Assembly (NCBI GenBank): GCA_958296115.1
Contig: OY282442.1
Coordinates: 1,088,001-1,152,000 of the forward strand
Direction: 5' to 3'
DNA: 64,000 bases
Source of the DNA: an uncultured Dehalococcoidia bacterium
Lineage (GTDB): Bacteria; Chloroflexota; Dehalococcoidia; Lucifugimonadales; CAJWER01
Below, piece by piece: positions 1-7,769 of this stretch. The notes under the pieces are model-generated. The model saw only the letters and a list, made by a program, of their open reading frames with translations. It made no database searches and was not told the origin of the DNA. A program made the position numbers and the translations under genes. Numbering within the stretch: position 1 is the stretch's first letter; each line of letters begins with the position of its first letter.

Positions 1-134
1 GCCCCTACTCGCAGGAGCTGGGCATCGCGTCGGCATACTTTGGAGAGAAGGGGGATGCGGCTGCCGAGAAGTTCTTCTGGAGGAACGCGAAGACCGCCTA
101 CAAGTGGGTGGACCGCTCCTCCGAGGGGGTGTAG
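1..134 (+). CDS. Amidohydrolase-like protein, C-terminal fragment (cut by window edge)
   Basis: The frame beginning at base 3 runs without a stop to TAG at 132-134 and encodes about 43 residues. The piece contains PYSQELGIASAYFGEKG and then FFWRNAKTAYKWV. A closing helix with an Asn-Ala step is typical of the C-terminus of amidohydrolase-2 (TIM-barrel metal hydrolase) proteins. The catalytic part lies outside the window, so the substrate cannot be judged. The nitroreductase start codon follows three bases after the stop, which suggests co-transcription. The family call is tentative because only the tail is visible. Confidence 0.45.
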   Translation, partial: PYSQELGIASAYFGEKGDAAAEKFFWRNAKTAYKWVDRSSEGV

Positions 135-136
135 CC

Positions 137-649
137 ATGGATGTTTTCGAATGCGTCCGCGGGCGCATGACCATCCGCGAGTTCGAGCCGGACCCCGTGC
201 CCGAGCCGACCGTCCGCAAGCTCCTGCAGGCCGGGCGATGGGCCCCGAGCTCGCGCAATCGGCAGCCCTGGCGGTTCGTGGTGGTGCGGGACAAGGATAC
301 GCTGAGGCGGCTGGCCGGGATTGCGCCGAGCGGACGATTCATCGCCGACGCGCCCATGGCGATAGCCATCGTGATGGAGGACGCCGACTCCCCGGACCTG
401 GACGCGGGCCGAGCCCTACAGCAGATGGAGCTGGTGGCATGGTCCGAAGGGCTGGGTACCTGCTTCGTAGGGCTGCCGACTGAGGAACAGAAGCGCCGCG
501 TCAAGGACCTCCTCGGCATCCCGGAGCCGATGGACCTGATTACCGTCCTGCCGTTCGGATACCGCGCCCGCACGCCGAGGGGCAAGAGGCGCAGGCCGCT
601 CTCGGAGATAGCCCACGACGGCCGGTTCGGAGTCCCGTACGAATCGTGA
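137..649 (+). CDS. Nitroreductase family FMN-dependent oxidoreductase
   Basis: A 170-residue protein from ATG 137, chosen because the open frame upstream overlaps the preceding gene. It has the nitroreductase N-terminal signature: RMTIREFEPDPVP, then AGRWAPSSRNRQPWRFVVV, the FMN-phosphate-binding segment with Arg and Ser/Asn. The middle segment LQQMELVAWSEGLGTCFVG is the usual glycine-rich region with a conserved-type Cys. The length is at the short end for the family (about 170-220). Members use FMN and NAD(P)H to reduce nitro, quinone or flavin substrates in the cytoplasm; the substrate is unknown here. It probably forms an operon with the amidohydrolase in front. Confidence 0.85.
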   Translation: MDVFECVRGRMTIREFEPDPVPEPTVRKLLQAGRWAPSSRNRQPWRFVVVRDKDTLRRLAGIAPSGRFIADAPMAIAIVMEDADSPDLDAGRALQQMELVAWSEGLGTCFVGLPTEEQKRRVKDLLGIPEPMDLITVLPFGYRARTPRGKRRRPLSEIAHDGRFGVPYES

Positions 650-688
650 ACGTCGAAGGGGGCGGGAAGACGGCGCGAGGGGAATATG

Positions 689-765
689 TGGAGGCGACGG
701 GCGGATTCGAACCGCCGAATAGAGGTTTTGCAGACCCCCGCCTTAGTCCACTTGGCTACGTCGCC
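689..765 (-). tRNA. tRNA-Cys (anticodon GCA)
   Basis: On the minus strand the acceptor stem GGCGACG/CGTCGCC closes the cloverleaf. The D arm is GCC...GGC, the anticodon loop CTGCAAA gives GCA, the T arm is GGCGG-TTCGAAT-CCGCC, the discriminator is U (as expected for Cys), and CCA is encoded. It lies 12 bp downstream of tRNA-Leu and probably shares its transcript. Confidence 0.95.
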
Positions 766-777
766 TCGTGTTGACGA

Positions 778-865
778 TGGTGCCGAGGAGGAGACTCGAA
801 CTCCTACAGCCTAAGCGGCCACAGCGCCCTCAACGCTGCGTGTCTACCAATTCCACCACCTCGGC
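778..865 (-). tRNA. tRNA-Leu (anticodon GAG)
   Basis: Minus strand, 88 nt, class II tRNA with a long variable arm. The acceptor is GCCGAGG/CCTCGGC with discriminator A and encoded CCA. The anticodon stem CAGCG/CGCTG encloses TTGAGGG, giving anticodon GAG. The T loop contains TTCGAGT. Confidence 0.95.
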
Positions 866-873
866 GCACCATG

Positions 874-903
874 ATTATAGACAATGCCAGGCGTGCATGT
901 CCA
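874..903 (-). promoter_or_regulatory. Promoter of the tRNA-Leu/tRNA-Cys pair
   Basis: On the minus strand TGGACA (903-898) and a perfect TATAAT (879-874) are separated by 18 bp. The predicted start falls a few bases before the mature 5' end of tRNA-Leu at 865, the short leader expected for a tRNA operon. Confidence 0.7.
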
Positions 904-935
904 TAGCCGCGCCGCAGACATAGTATCGCGGATTC

Positions 936-1670
936 ATGGAGGTTGACGTGAGCGAGCCATACGTGAGCGACGAGACGCTGGCGGCGCTGCGCGAGATTCC
1001 GACGCAGACGGCCATCGACGCGATGTACAAGATGGGCTGGCCCATGGGCTTCGTGGAGGGCGCGGAGCCGCTGAGCCTCGGCCAGAAGATGGCCGGCCGC
1101 GCCATTACGCTGCGGTTCGTCCCCACGCGCCCAGACCTACAGGCCGACAAGCCCAAGGACGAGCTCTCGCCCGAGTACGTCGCCATCGAGATGTGCGGGC
1201 CGGGCGAAGTCCTGGTGATAGACGCCATGCGCTGGCGATACTCCTCGGTCGGAGGCGACATCAAGTTCTTCCGGCTCAAGCAGCTCGCAGCCGCCGGCAT
1301 CGTCACGGACGGCGGCGTCCGTGACAGCGTCTCACTCAAGGAGTACGGCTTCCCGGTCTATGCCGCCAGCAAAACGGCCAAGCAGGGCGGCGCTGAATTC
1401 CTGCCCTGGCAGGTCAACGGCGCCATACAGTGCGGCGGAGCGCTGGTGCGGCCGGGGGACGCCGTAATCGGGGACGACGACGGCGTGGTGGTAATCCCGG
1501 CGCGGATAGCCGATGAGGTCGCGGCCAGGGCGCGGGAGCACATGGACGTCGAGGACTTCGTGAAGGCCCGGCTCGACTCCGAGCGCTGCTCCCCAGGAAG
1601 GTACTACCCCTTCAACGAGCGCGCCTGGGATCTGTACGAGAGCGAAACAGGCAGGAAGCGCCTGCCATAA
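936..1670 (+). CDS. RraA-like / 4-hydroxy-4-methyl-2-oxoglutarate aldolase family protein
   Basis: A 244-residue protein with the RraA/HMG-aldolase fold. The central motif GIVTDGGVRDS carries the conserved Arg and Asp that bind pyruvate/oxaloacetate and the divalent metal. It is followed by the glycine-rich GGALVRPGDAVIGDDDGVVVIP strand region, typical of the family (shown here without its exact spacing). Members of this shape in catabolic clusters are usually metal-dependent aldolases or decarboxylases rather than RNase E regulators. The C-terminal 50 residues extend beyond the classic RraA length. The gene runs divergently from the tRNA pair; no pathway partner is adjacent. Confidence 0.8.
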   Translation: MEVDVSEPYVSDETLAALREIPTQTAIDAMYKMGWPMGFVEGAEPLSLGQKMAGRAITLRFVPTRPDLQADKPKDELSPEYVAIEMCGPGEVLVIDAMRWRYSSVGGDIKFFRLKQLAAAGIVTDGGVRDSVSLKEYGFPVYAASKTAKQGGAEFLPWQVNGAIQCGGALVRPGDAVIGDDDGVVVIPARIADEVAARAREHMDVEDFVKARLDSERCSPGRYYPFNERAWDLYESETGRKRLP

Positions 1671-1696
1671 GCCCGCCTGGACTGCGCGGGCCGCGG

Positions 1697-2086
1697 TCAG
1701 AACAGACTGCGGACCGCGGCTGCGATTTCGGAGCGCTTGGCGGCGCTAACGCGTCCGATGGCGCTCCCGAATACGCGCTCGTTTATCGTGTAGATCCGAT
1801 CTGGCCTCGCCCAGCTTTGGAACTTCAGTCTTCCGCTCGTCATGTCGCTGGGATCAATGGATATACGTCTGTCTCGCGCTCTTGGGCTGCTGGTTATTTG
1901 GCAGAGAACCCAGTCCTGCATCCCCACGTCCGCGAGCGCCACGGCAGGCCGAACCTTGGTCACAGACATGTCAGTGAATGGCATGGGGGCCAGGACTACA
2001 TCTCCAACCAGGACGGGGTCTTCCGCCTCGACCGGGTCAACGGGCACGTCGCGCATTTTGCCAGTGACCATATCGCGTATCTGCAT
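1697..2086 (-). CDS. MazF/PemK-like endoribonuclease toxin
   Basis: A 129-residue protein. VGDVVLAPMPFTD near residue 27 and TKVRPAVAL near residue 43 match the start of the MazF/PemK SH3-like barrel, followed by DWVLCQITS. Such proteins cut mRNA in a sequence-dependent way and are held by an antitoxin. The start at 2086 is preceded by a purine-rich site (AGGGGG). The upstream gene ends 17 bp away and is the only candidate partner. Part of the toxin N-terminal coding sequence (21 bp, 1990-2010) is repeated exactly at 2514-2534, at the end of the restriction gene. Confidence 0.75.
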   Translation of the reverse strand: MQIRDMVTGKMRDVPVDPVEAEDPVLVGDVVLAPMPFTDMSVTKVRPAVALADVGMQDWVLCQITSSPRARDRRISIDPSDMTSGRLKFQSWARPDRIYTINERVFGSAIGRVSAAKRSEIAAAVRSLF

Positions 2087-2103
2087 TGAGCTTTGCCCCC
2101 TCT

Positions 2104-2337
2104 CTAATTGCCAAACGCAGGAGGTTCGGTAGCCTGGTTATTCTCTTCCTCCACCATGGCGAAGGCTTGCTTCATCAGGTTCGCTAGGCGTCGGCACAGG
2201 CCACAGGGGCCGCAGTCAGCCGCCGTGCATCTGGTCCACTCCATGGTGACGTGCTCCGCGCCGTCCATATATCCGTGAAGGTAGGCGTGGTCTTCCTGGT
2301 CGCCCTGACTATCTCTGTGTGTGAAAAACAAAGTCAT
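2104..2337 (-). CDS. Small Cys-rich protein, possible partner of the MazF-like toxin
   Basis: A 77-residue acidic protein with four closely spaced cysteines (CTAADCGPCGLC), which suggests a bound metal or disulfides. I do not recognise the family. A good ribosome site (AGGAG) lies 8 bases ahead of ATG 2337, and the toxin start follows 17 bp after its stop, the usual toxin-antitoxin order (partner first). Nothing in the sequence resembles a MazE, AbrB or RHH antitoxin, so an antitoxin role rests on position only. Confidence 0.5.
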   Translation of the reverse strand: MTLFFTHRDSQGDQEDHAYLHGYMDGAEHVTMEWTRCTAADCGPCGLCRRLANLMKQAFAMVEEENNQATEPPAFGN

Positions 2338-2385
2338 TCTTCTGCTCCTGTGTGGGTTGCGCTATCTCCGCTTGTCCCTTGGTCT

Positions 2386-2399
2386 TATGCCAAAGCATA
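2386..2399. promoter_or_regulatory. Palindrome upstream of the Cys-rich/MazF pair, possible operator
   Basis: TATGC-CAAA-GCATA is a 5-bp inverted repeat about 50 bp ahead of the start of the small gene at 2337, in an AT-rich stretch (2338-2519) between it and the restriction gene. Toxin-antitoxin operons are often self-regulated at such sites. No consensus promoter was found with certainty. The rest of this gap holds nothing else recognisable except the 21-bp repeat at 2514-2534. Confidence 0.3.
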
Positions 2400-2519
2400 C
2401 ACGCCCTGGACGCGATGATGTAAATACTCTTTCGTACATCACGGAGAATTTCTCGGCAGACAAACGTTCTCCCCGTCTCTTCAACGGGATGAACGTTATA
2501 CTCGCTCAGGGTGCCAGGA

Positions 2520-5500
2520 CTACATCTCCAACCATGACTTCAGCCACTCCTCGTCCTCAGGCTCGCTGAACATTGCATGCACTCCCATCATGGACCACTC
2601 GCGCTTGTCGCGGTCGCCGAACACTACGAGGTTTCCGTCTTCCCAGTAGGCCATGCGGTCCACTATGTCCATCGTCTTGACGCTGACGGCGCACACTCGA
2701 CGCAGCAGGTCAATGACGCGCTCCTTGTGGTCGGCGAAACGGTACGTGTCGAACCGCTCGCGGATGGTAGGGTCGCGGGGTTTCCTCTTGTATTGGTCGA
2801 GTACCCACTCCAGCGCCGAGCGGCTCCCCAGCTGGTATCGCCAGGCGTCCGGCGGTATCCCGGCGAGGGTGGTCTGGTCGTCCAGAATGATTATGCCGCG
2901 CTCCTTGTCGGCGCGGAGCTTGGGCTTGGATAGAGGACCATCCTCGCCCGTCGAGGGGGCGGGGGCGGCGGCATAGGGAGCGGCTGCTCCCTCCCGGACC
3001 GCGGCGGAGGCTCTCTTGCTCTTTGGGCGAGCGCGCTGAGGTGATTTCTCGACGCGCTCCAGTGGGTATGGCTCTATCGTCTCGAAACCGATGTGCAGGT
3101 CCAGCAGATCCCGACCCATCCGCGCCCAGATGTCGAACTCGTGGTACAGCGGCAGGCGAGGGAACTCGCGCAGCAGGTCGTTGGCGTAGTCGTAGCGGTA
3201 CACCGGGTCGTGCAGGACGGCGTATGTATAGGCGAATATCGCCTCGGCGTCAATGCCGTCTGGGTAGATCTTGTCGAAGTCCTTGCCCCACTCTTCGCGG
3301 TAGTGATCGTTGACGCGGCGTATGCCCCAGTCGGTGATGTTGCTGACCCGCTCGCCTTCGGGGGTGTAACGGTAGAGGGGGAGGCATTGGGCGCCATCAA
3401 AGAACAGGTGGTAGTCGGCTGTCTTATCGGTCGCCAATGTCGCGAAGGGCCTGCGGGCGCCAGTGGCTTGGAAACAAATAACCTTATTGTCTTGTTTCAA
3501 GTCAGAGCCAAACATCTTGTAGTGGTTCTTGGTGAGAACATCGTTTATCGTGAAGTCAGCAAAATGTTCCTTTGTTACGAACGGGCGATAAAGTGTCTGG
3601 ATGCGGTTCGCTTCGTTATAAACGATGCGCCTGCCGCGCTGGAACTCATTACGCAAATCGCGGCTCCACTTGATAATTGGGTTGTATGACTCGTCTTTGG
3701 TATCCATAAATTCATTGTACATGTCAGCAAAGAAGAGAGCCTTGGCGCGGAGATTAGGGATATTGAAATCGTACACCCAATCATCGCGATTGGACTTCAC
3801 TGCATTGGTCACTAGATTGAATACTGCCTTCTCATCATCTAGGGTCTTCGCGAATTTGGTCTGTCTGTCGGCAAGCGGCGTCAGATCCTCAAAGTCGCTG
3901 TTGGATTGGTTGAGCCAGTTGCCATGCGCGTCAGGCGTAATGGCATCGAAGGCAATATCGGGGATGTCGATCTTTTTCAATTTCGTCAGTTTTTCGATAC
4001 CGGACTGGTCATCCGCAAGAGCATGGTAATGAACGTTGGCCTGGTCCTGCTCCGACGAGCTTCTGACAAAGAAGCCGATCGCTACACCAGTCATGATGTT
4101 GAAAACGTTGCCAACCCGTCGGTTCTTTCGCGCATCTCCGCCTAGGTCAATAATGTAGAGATCGCTGAACTCTTGGAGGGATACTTTACGGAATACGTCA
4201 TCCTGAATTTTGTCCAGATAGCCACGGTTGGTTATGAACGCGATAATCCCATCGTCGGCCAGACGGTCGGATGCCCAGCGGATGAACCGCTTGTACATGT
4301 CGTACTGATGAGTTCTCTGAGATGTTCCTTCCTTTATATAGGTCTCCTTGATACGCTGATCTATCTCAGGATACTTGCGGTTCGGGTTGAATTCATTCCA
4401 GTTGGTTTGGCTGTCATTATACGGCGGGTTGCCGATGATGACGCTGATAGTCTTCTCGTTCTGGAGTTGGACGCGCATCCAGTTTTCGGTGGATAGGCCG
4501 CCGAGGTTGAACCCGCCCTGCCGGATTACCGCGCCGCCGGTGGCGCCCGTATCCTGCCAGTCCATGTTGTCCAGCGTGTCCACGAAGCACAGGTTGGGGA
4601 ACTCCAGGTAGCGACCCGTCTTTTCCTTGTAGGTGTACTCGATGTTCAGGTTGGCGATGTAGTAGGGCAGTATCGCCACCTCGTTAGCGTGTATTTCGTT
4701 GAGATACTTGTATTCCAGCCTGTCTTTGGGCAGATAGTCTATCAGGCTGGTTATGAATGTGCCGGTCCCGGTGGCGGGGTCGAGAATCTGGACGTTGTCG
4801 TCGGCGAGTCGGCGTCCGAAATGCTTTTGCAGCAGGTGGTCTGCTCCCCGTATGATGAAGTCCACCACCTCGTTGGGCGTGTATACGACTCCGAGCCTGT
4901 CCGCCGCGGCGGGGTTGTACGCTTTATAAAAATCCTCGTAGATGGCCTTGAGGAAGCCCTGCTTCTCGGCGTGGTCGGCTATTTTGTCGGCGGCGCTTCC
5001 GATGGCCCCGTAGTAGGCGCGGAGCCGGTATATGGCCTGCCGCCGGACGGTGCCCGTGAAGAAGGTTACTTCAAGGGCGTCCAACCGCCGCGCGATGTCG
5101 TTCTCATGGTGGAACTGGTCCTCTGCGAACACGCGCAGGAACACGTCCTTGGTTAGGATGTGCTGGAGCAGCATCTCGCGCACGTCCGCCGCCGCCACCT
5201 CGGGGCTGATGGACTGCCTGCACAGCTCCAGGAAGTCGGCGGCGGCGGCCTTATAATCCTCGTTTTCGGACGCGGCCTCTTCGACAGCCTGGCGCAGGTT
5301 TTCGAGAACGGCGGGCAGGTCGGCCTTGAACTGCCGCTGCGCCTCCCTGAACTCCTCGATCTGGGGCAGCTCGTAGTCGAGGAAGCGCTGGATCAGGCGG
5401 TGAAGGTCGCTTGGTCGGGACATGTCGGCCCGCATAGCCACTTCGCGGTTCTGGATCAATACGGCGGTGCGGGAGTCCTCGAAGAGGATGTTGTCGCGGG

Positions 5501-5795
5501 GGTAGCCGCGGTCGAACTTGCGGGCAATTTCGGCGTCGAGGTTGTCGCGGGAGTCCTTGGCCTCCCAGTAGCCCCGCGCCATCCGCAGGGTGTCCTTGAC
5601 CGTGCCGTCGGGCACGACGCCGGAGAGAGTGCGCAGCTCGGGCACCAGCGCCAGTTTCTCCTTGTGGTCGCTGCAGTAGGCGGCCAGGCAACTCTGGAAG
5701 GCAGGCCTGATGTTCAGCTCGCTGTCTGAGCCGCCGAACTCTATCAGCTCCTGCTTGGCCGTGTAGTAGGTCTCTATGTGGGGGTACGTGGGCAT
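2520..5795 (-). CDS. Single-chain restriction-modification enzyme (PD-ExK nuclease + N6-adenine methylase + type ISP-like C-terminus)
   Basis: A 1091-residue protein. The N-terminus has a PD-(D/E)xK nuclease pattern: VPDGTVKD near residue 60 and GYWEAKDSRD near 75. A helical linker follows. The gamma-class adenine methyltransferase has motif I DPATGTGTF near residue 340 and catalytic motif IV GNPPYND near 455. The C-terminal third, with TLAGIPPDAWRYQLGSRSAL and the RFADHKERVIDLLRRVC segment, resembles the specificity domain of type ISP enzymes such as LlaBIII. No helicase motifs are present, so it looks like a type IIG-like or helicase-less ISP enzyme that recognises, methylates and cuts DNA in one polypeptide. 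An Ala/Pro-rich linker (AAAPYAAAPAPS) precedes the last domain. The middle of the gene is visibly AT-richer than its neighbours, suggesting acquisition by transfer. No strong ribosome site precedes ATG 5795. Confidence 0.85.
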   Translation of the reverse strand: MPTYPHIETYYTAKQELIEFGGSDSELNIRPAFQSCLAAYCSDHKEKLALVPELRTLSGVVPDGTVKDTLRMARGYWEAKDSRDNLDAEIARKFDRGYPRDNILFEDSRTAVLIQNREVAMRADMSRPSDLHRLIQRFLDYELPQIEEFREAQRQFKADLPAVLENLRQAVEEAASENEDYKAAAADFLELCRQSISPEVAAADVREMLLQHILTKDVFLRVFAEDQFHHENDIARRLDALEVTFFTGTVRRQAIYRLRAYYGAIGSAADKIADHAEKQGFLKAIYEDFYKAYNPAAADRLGVVYTPNEVVDFIIRGADHLLQKHFGRRLADDNVQILDPATGTGTFITSLIDYLPKDRLEYKYLNEIHANEVAILPYYIANLNIEYTYKEKTGRYLEFPNLCFVDTLDNMDWQDTGATGGAVIRQGGFNLGGLSTENWMRVQLQNEKTISVIIGNPPYNDSQTNWNEFNPNRKYPEIDQRIKETYIKEGTSQRTHQYDMYKRFIRWASDRLADDGIIAFITNRGYLDKIQDDVFRKVSLQEFSDLYIIDLGGDARKNRRVGNVFNIMTGVAIGFFVRSSSEQDQANVHYHALADDQSGIEKLTKLKKIDIPDIAFDAITPDAHGNWLNQSNSDFEDLTPLADRQTKFAKTLDDEKAVFNLVTNAVKSNRDDWVYDFNIPNLRAKALFFADMYNEFMDTKDESYNPIIKWSRDLRNEFQRGRRIVYNEANRIQTLYRPFVTKEHFADFTINDVLTKNHYKMFGSDLKQDNKVICFQATGARRPFATLATDKTADYHLFFDGAQCLPLYRYTPEGERVSNITDWGIRRVNDHYREEWGKDFDKIYPDGIDAEAIFAYTYAVLHDPVYRYDYANDLLREFPRLPLYHEFDIWARMGRDLLDLHIGFETIEPYPLERVEKSPQRARPKSKRASAAVREGAAAPYAAAPAPSTGEDGPLSKPKLRADKERGIIILDDQTTLAGIPPDAWRYQLGSRSALEWVLDQYKRKPRDPTIRERFDTYRFADHKERVIDLLRRVCAVSVKTMDIVDRMAYWEDGNLVVFGDRDKREWSMMGVHAMFSEPEDEEWLKSWLEM

Positions 5796-5826
5796 GGATA
5801 TCGGATATGGGATTCGCAGCCGCTCC

Positions 5827-6627
5827 CTAATTCAGGTGGGAGCCTCCGCTTACGTTGAGGGCCTGGCCGGTGATGTTCCTGGCGGCGTCGGAGGCCAGGA
5901 ACGCGACGGCGTTTCCGATGTCTTCCGGGGTCTGCTCGCGTCCCATGGGGATGCGCTCCTGGATGTACTTGTCGAACACCTCCCGGGCGGACAGCCCCTT
6001 GTCCTCGCCGCGGATGGCGCCGTGTCGGACGGCGATGCGCCGCCAGAGAGGGGTCCACAGCAGGCCGGGGCACACGGCGTTCACGTTGATGCTGAACGCC
6101 GCCTGCTCCAAGGCGGTGGACTGGGTGTAGTTGATGACGCCGGCCTTGGAGACGGAATAGGGGCCGCTGGTGGTCGAGCCTATCCTGCCGGCGATCGAGG
6201 CGATGTTCACTATCTTGCCGTACCGACGCTCGCGCATGTGGGGAAGGACTGACTCGGTTGCCCTGGCGACGCCTTTGACGTTGACGGCGTAGAGCATGTC
6301 CCAGTCCTCTTCGCTGTGGCGCTCGCGCTCCTCCCATCCCGGCGCCGAGATTATGCCGGCGTTGTTGACGAGCGCGTCTATGCGCCCGAAGCGGTCCAGC
6401 ACGGACGCCGTCATTGCCTCCACCTCGCCCTGCGCGGTGACGTCCACCCTGACCTGCAGCGACTCGCGGCCCATGTCGGAGATCTCGGCGGCGACGCCGC
6501 GGGCGTCGTCCTGGTTCACGTCGGCTACGGCGACCGATGCCCCGTTGCGGGCCATCACGATGGCGATGCCGCGCCCGATGCCGCGCCCCGCCCCTGTTAC
6601 GATAGCTACTCTGTTGGTCAGGTCCAT
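5827..6627 (-). CDS. Short-chain dehydrogenase/reductase (SDR)
   Basis: A 266-residue classical SDR. The cofactor motif TGAGRGIGRGIA lies near residue 11, with an acidic residue after the second strand (VADVNQ) that favours NAD(H). NNAG is near residue 90, the catalytic Ser lies in NIASIAG, and YSVSK contains the Tyr-x3-Lys pair. Start ATG 6627 has GGAGG at good spacing; the longer open frame upstream is GC-rich read-through. It lies 22 bp after the gene at 6650-7237 in the same direction, so the two are probably co-transcribed. The substrate is unknown. Confidence 0.85.
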   Translation of the reverse strand: MDLTNRVAIVTGAGRGIGRGIAIVMARNGASVAVADVNQDDARGVAAEISDMGRESLQVRVDVTAQGEVEAMTASVLDRFGRIDALVNNAGIISAPGWEERERHSEEDWDMLYAVNVKGVARATESVLPHMRERRYGKIVNIASIAGRIGSTTSGPYSVSKAGVINYTQSTALEQAAFSINVNAVCPGLLWTPLWRRIAVRHGAIRGEDKGLSAREVFDKYIQERIPMGREQTPEDIGNAVAFLASDAARNITGQALNVSGGSHLN

Positions 6628-6649
6628 GGTTCCTCCGGCTTGTCGTTGG

Positions 6650-7237
6650 TCATTCCCGGCGGCGCCCGGTGTACGTCTCCGCGAGCGCGAAGCAGAAGGA
6701 GCTGGCGGGGCCGTCCGGCCCGGTGATGCGCCTCCATCTCTCCCGGACGTATGGAGCGCCCGGGACAGGCGCGCCGTCCAGGGTGACCGCGCCATCGTCC
6801 GCGAACATCAAGACCGAGAAGGACACCGCGACGCCCCTCTCGTTGGGAGGCAGGCCGGTCATGATGAAAGGCTCGGCGAGCGCCGACCAGCTTGCGGTTA
6901 CGGCGCGTCCGCCGGCGCGTATGACCCACCCCGGCGCGGTCCTGACGTCGCCGGTCCTGTCGAGCGAGCCGTCGAGCGTGGGGAGGTCGAGGTCGTTGAA
7001 AGGGTCGTCGGGCGCGCCTACGCGGACGCGCTCCATGGTGAAGTCATAGACTTCGCGGTTGTCCGTAACCGCGGCCCGGAAGCCGGGGACGTCGATCAGG
7101 GCGACGTTGCCCTCGCCCGCCGGGCTGTATCGAGTATGGTAGATGCCGACCGAAGCGCGGTTCGAGTCCTCGCCGGGTCCTCGCAGGTACGCGATCCAGT
7201 GCTCCCCGGACCAGAGCAGCCCGCCGTCCTTGGTCAT
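6650..7237 (-). CDS. Conserved hypothetical protein of the SDR operon
   Basis: A 195-residue protein rich in beta-type segments and Trp/Gly, with no membrane segment, signal peptide or motif I recognise. ATG 7237 has a clear GGAGGG site. The stop is 22 bp from the SDR start, so the pair likely works together. The overall look (LIDVPGFRAAVTDNREVYDFTME... split by loops) suggests a beta-sandwich or lipocalin-like small domain, but this is only an impression. Confidence 0.6.
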   Translation of the reverse strand: MTKDGGLLWSGEHWIAYLRGPGEDSNRASVGIYHTRYSPAGEGNVALIDVPGFRAAVTDNREVYDFTMERVRVGAPDDPFNDLDLPTLDGSLDRTGDVRTAPGWVIRAGGRAVTASWSALAEPFIMTGLPPNERGVAVSFSVLMFADDGAVTLDGAPVPGAPYVRERWRRITGPDGPASSFCFALAETYTGRRRE

Positions 7238-7300
7238 ACAGCCCTCCTTGCTAAGAAGTCCTCGTTCCGTGCAAGCTGCCCCGAATTATATCAAGTCGCC

Positions 7301-7423
7301 GGCGTTGCGGCATGGACAACGCGCCCCTGTCGCTGCGCCCGTCGAGGGAAGGGCTATGGTCAGGCGCCTGGTGGCGTTGCGGCATGGACAACACGGCCCT
7401 GCCGCTGTGGACGCCTCTCAGGG
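7301..7423. repeat. Direct repeat, two copies with 72-bp period
   Basis: GGCGTTGCGGCATGGACAAC begins at 7301 and again at 7373. Both are followed by related sequence (CCCTG..CGCTG) and end in AGGGA. A short palindrome, CAGGCGCCTG, lies between them at 7361. The gap 7238-7499 holds nothing else I can name apart from TGCTACACT near 7457, which resembles an extended -10 element. Confidence 0.6.
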
Positions 7424-7499
7424 ATGCCGCGGCGCCAATGCTGGCGCGGCGTTCATGCTACACTGGCGCCCGGCCCCCTATCGGCTGGAGGTTGAGTGG

Positions 7500-7769
7500 A
7501 TGGAGCCTGTAACATCTCCCAACGGGGGGAGTGTTCGGGAACGTCAATCGTTGCGCGATCGGTTTGCCGGACGGCTGTCCGTCAATTCGGAGTTCACGCG
7601 CAAGACGGTGTCCTACCAGGGGAACCGGAGCGCCCCTGGTCTCCGTTGGATGAAGTACAAGGAGGGCTTTTCGCGCTCGCTCGTCGAGCGTTTCATTGAC
7701 GAGCGCCAGCCAACGGCGGTCCTAGACCCGTTCGCAGGCATCGGCGCTACCGAGTCAACCGTGTCGTAG
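7500..7769 (+). pseudogene. Truncated DNA methyltransferase, N-terminal fragment
   Basis: From ATG 7500 the frame encodes 89 residues. They end in AVLDPFAGIGATESTVS and a stop, so methyltransferase motif I (DPFAGIG) is present but the catalytic and target-recognition parts are absent. The upstream part (SYQGNRSAPGLRWMKYKEGFS) is typical of DNA methylases that start well before motif I. The stop TAG is immediately followed by the ATG of the MFS gene, so the join is abrupt and looks like a deletion or recombination breakpoint. It cannot be active as it stands. Confidence 0.7.

Noticed and set aside
936-1670. Calling the RraA-like gene a regulator of RNase E
   Set aside because: The pyruvate/metal-binding Arg-Asp motif and the catabolic neighbourhood favour the aldolase branch of the family; no RNase E is visible nearby.
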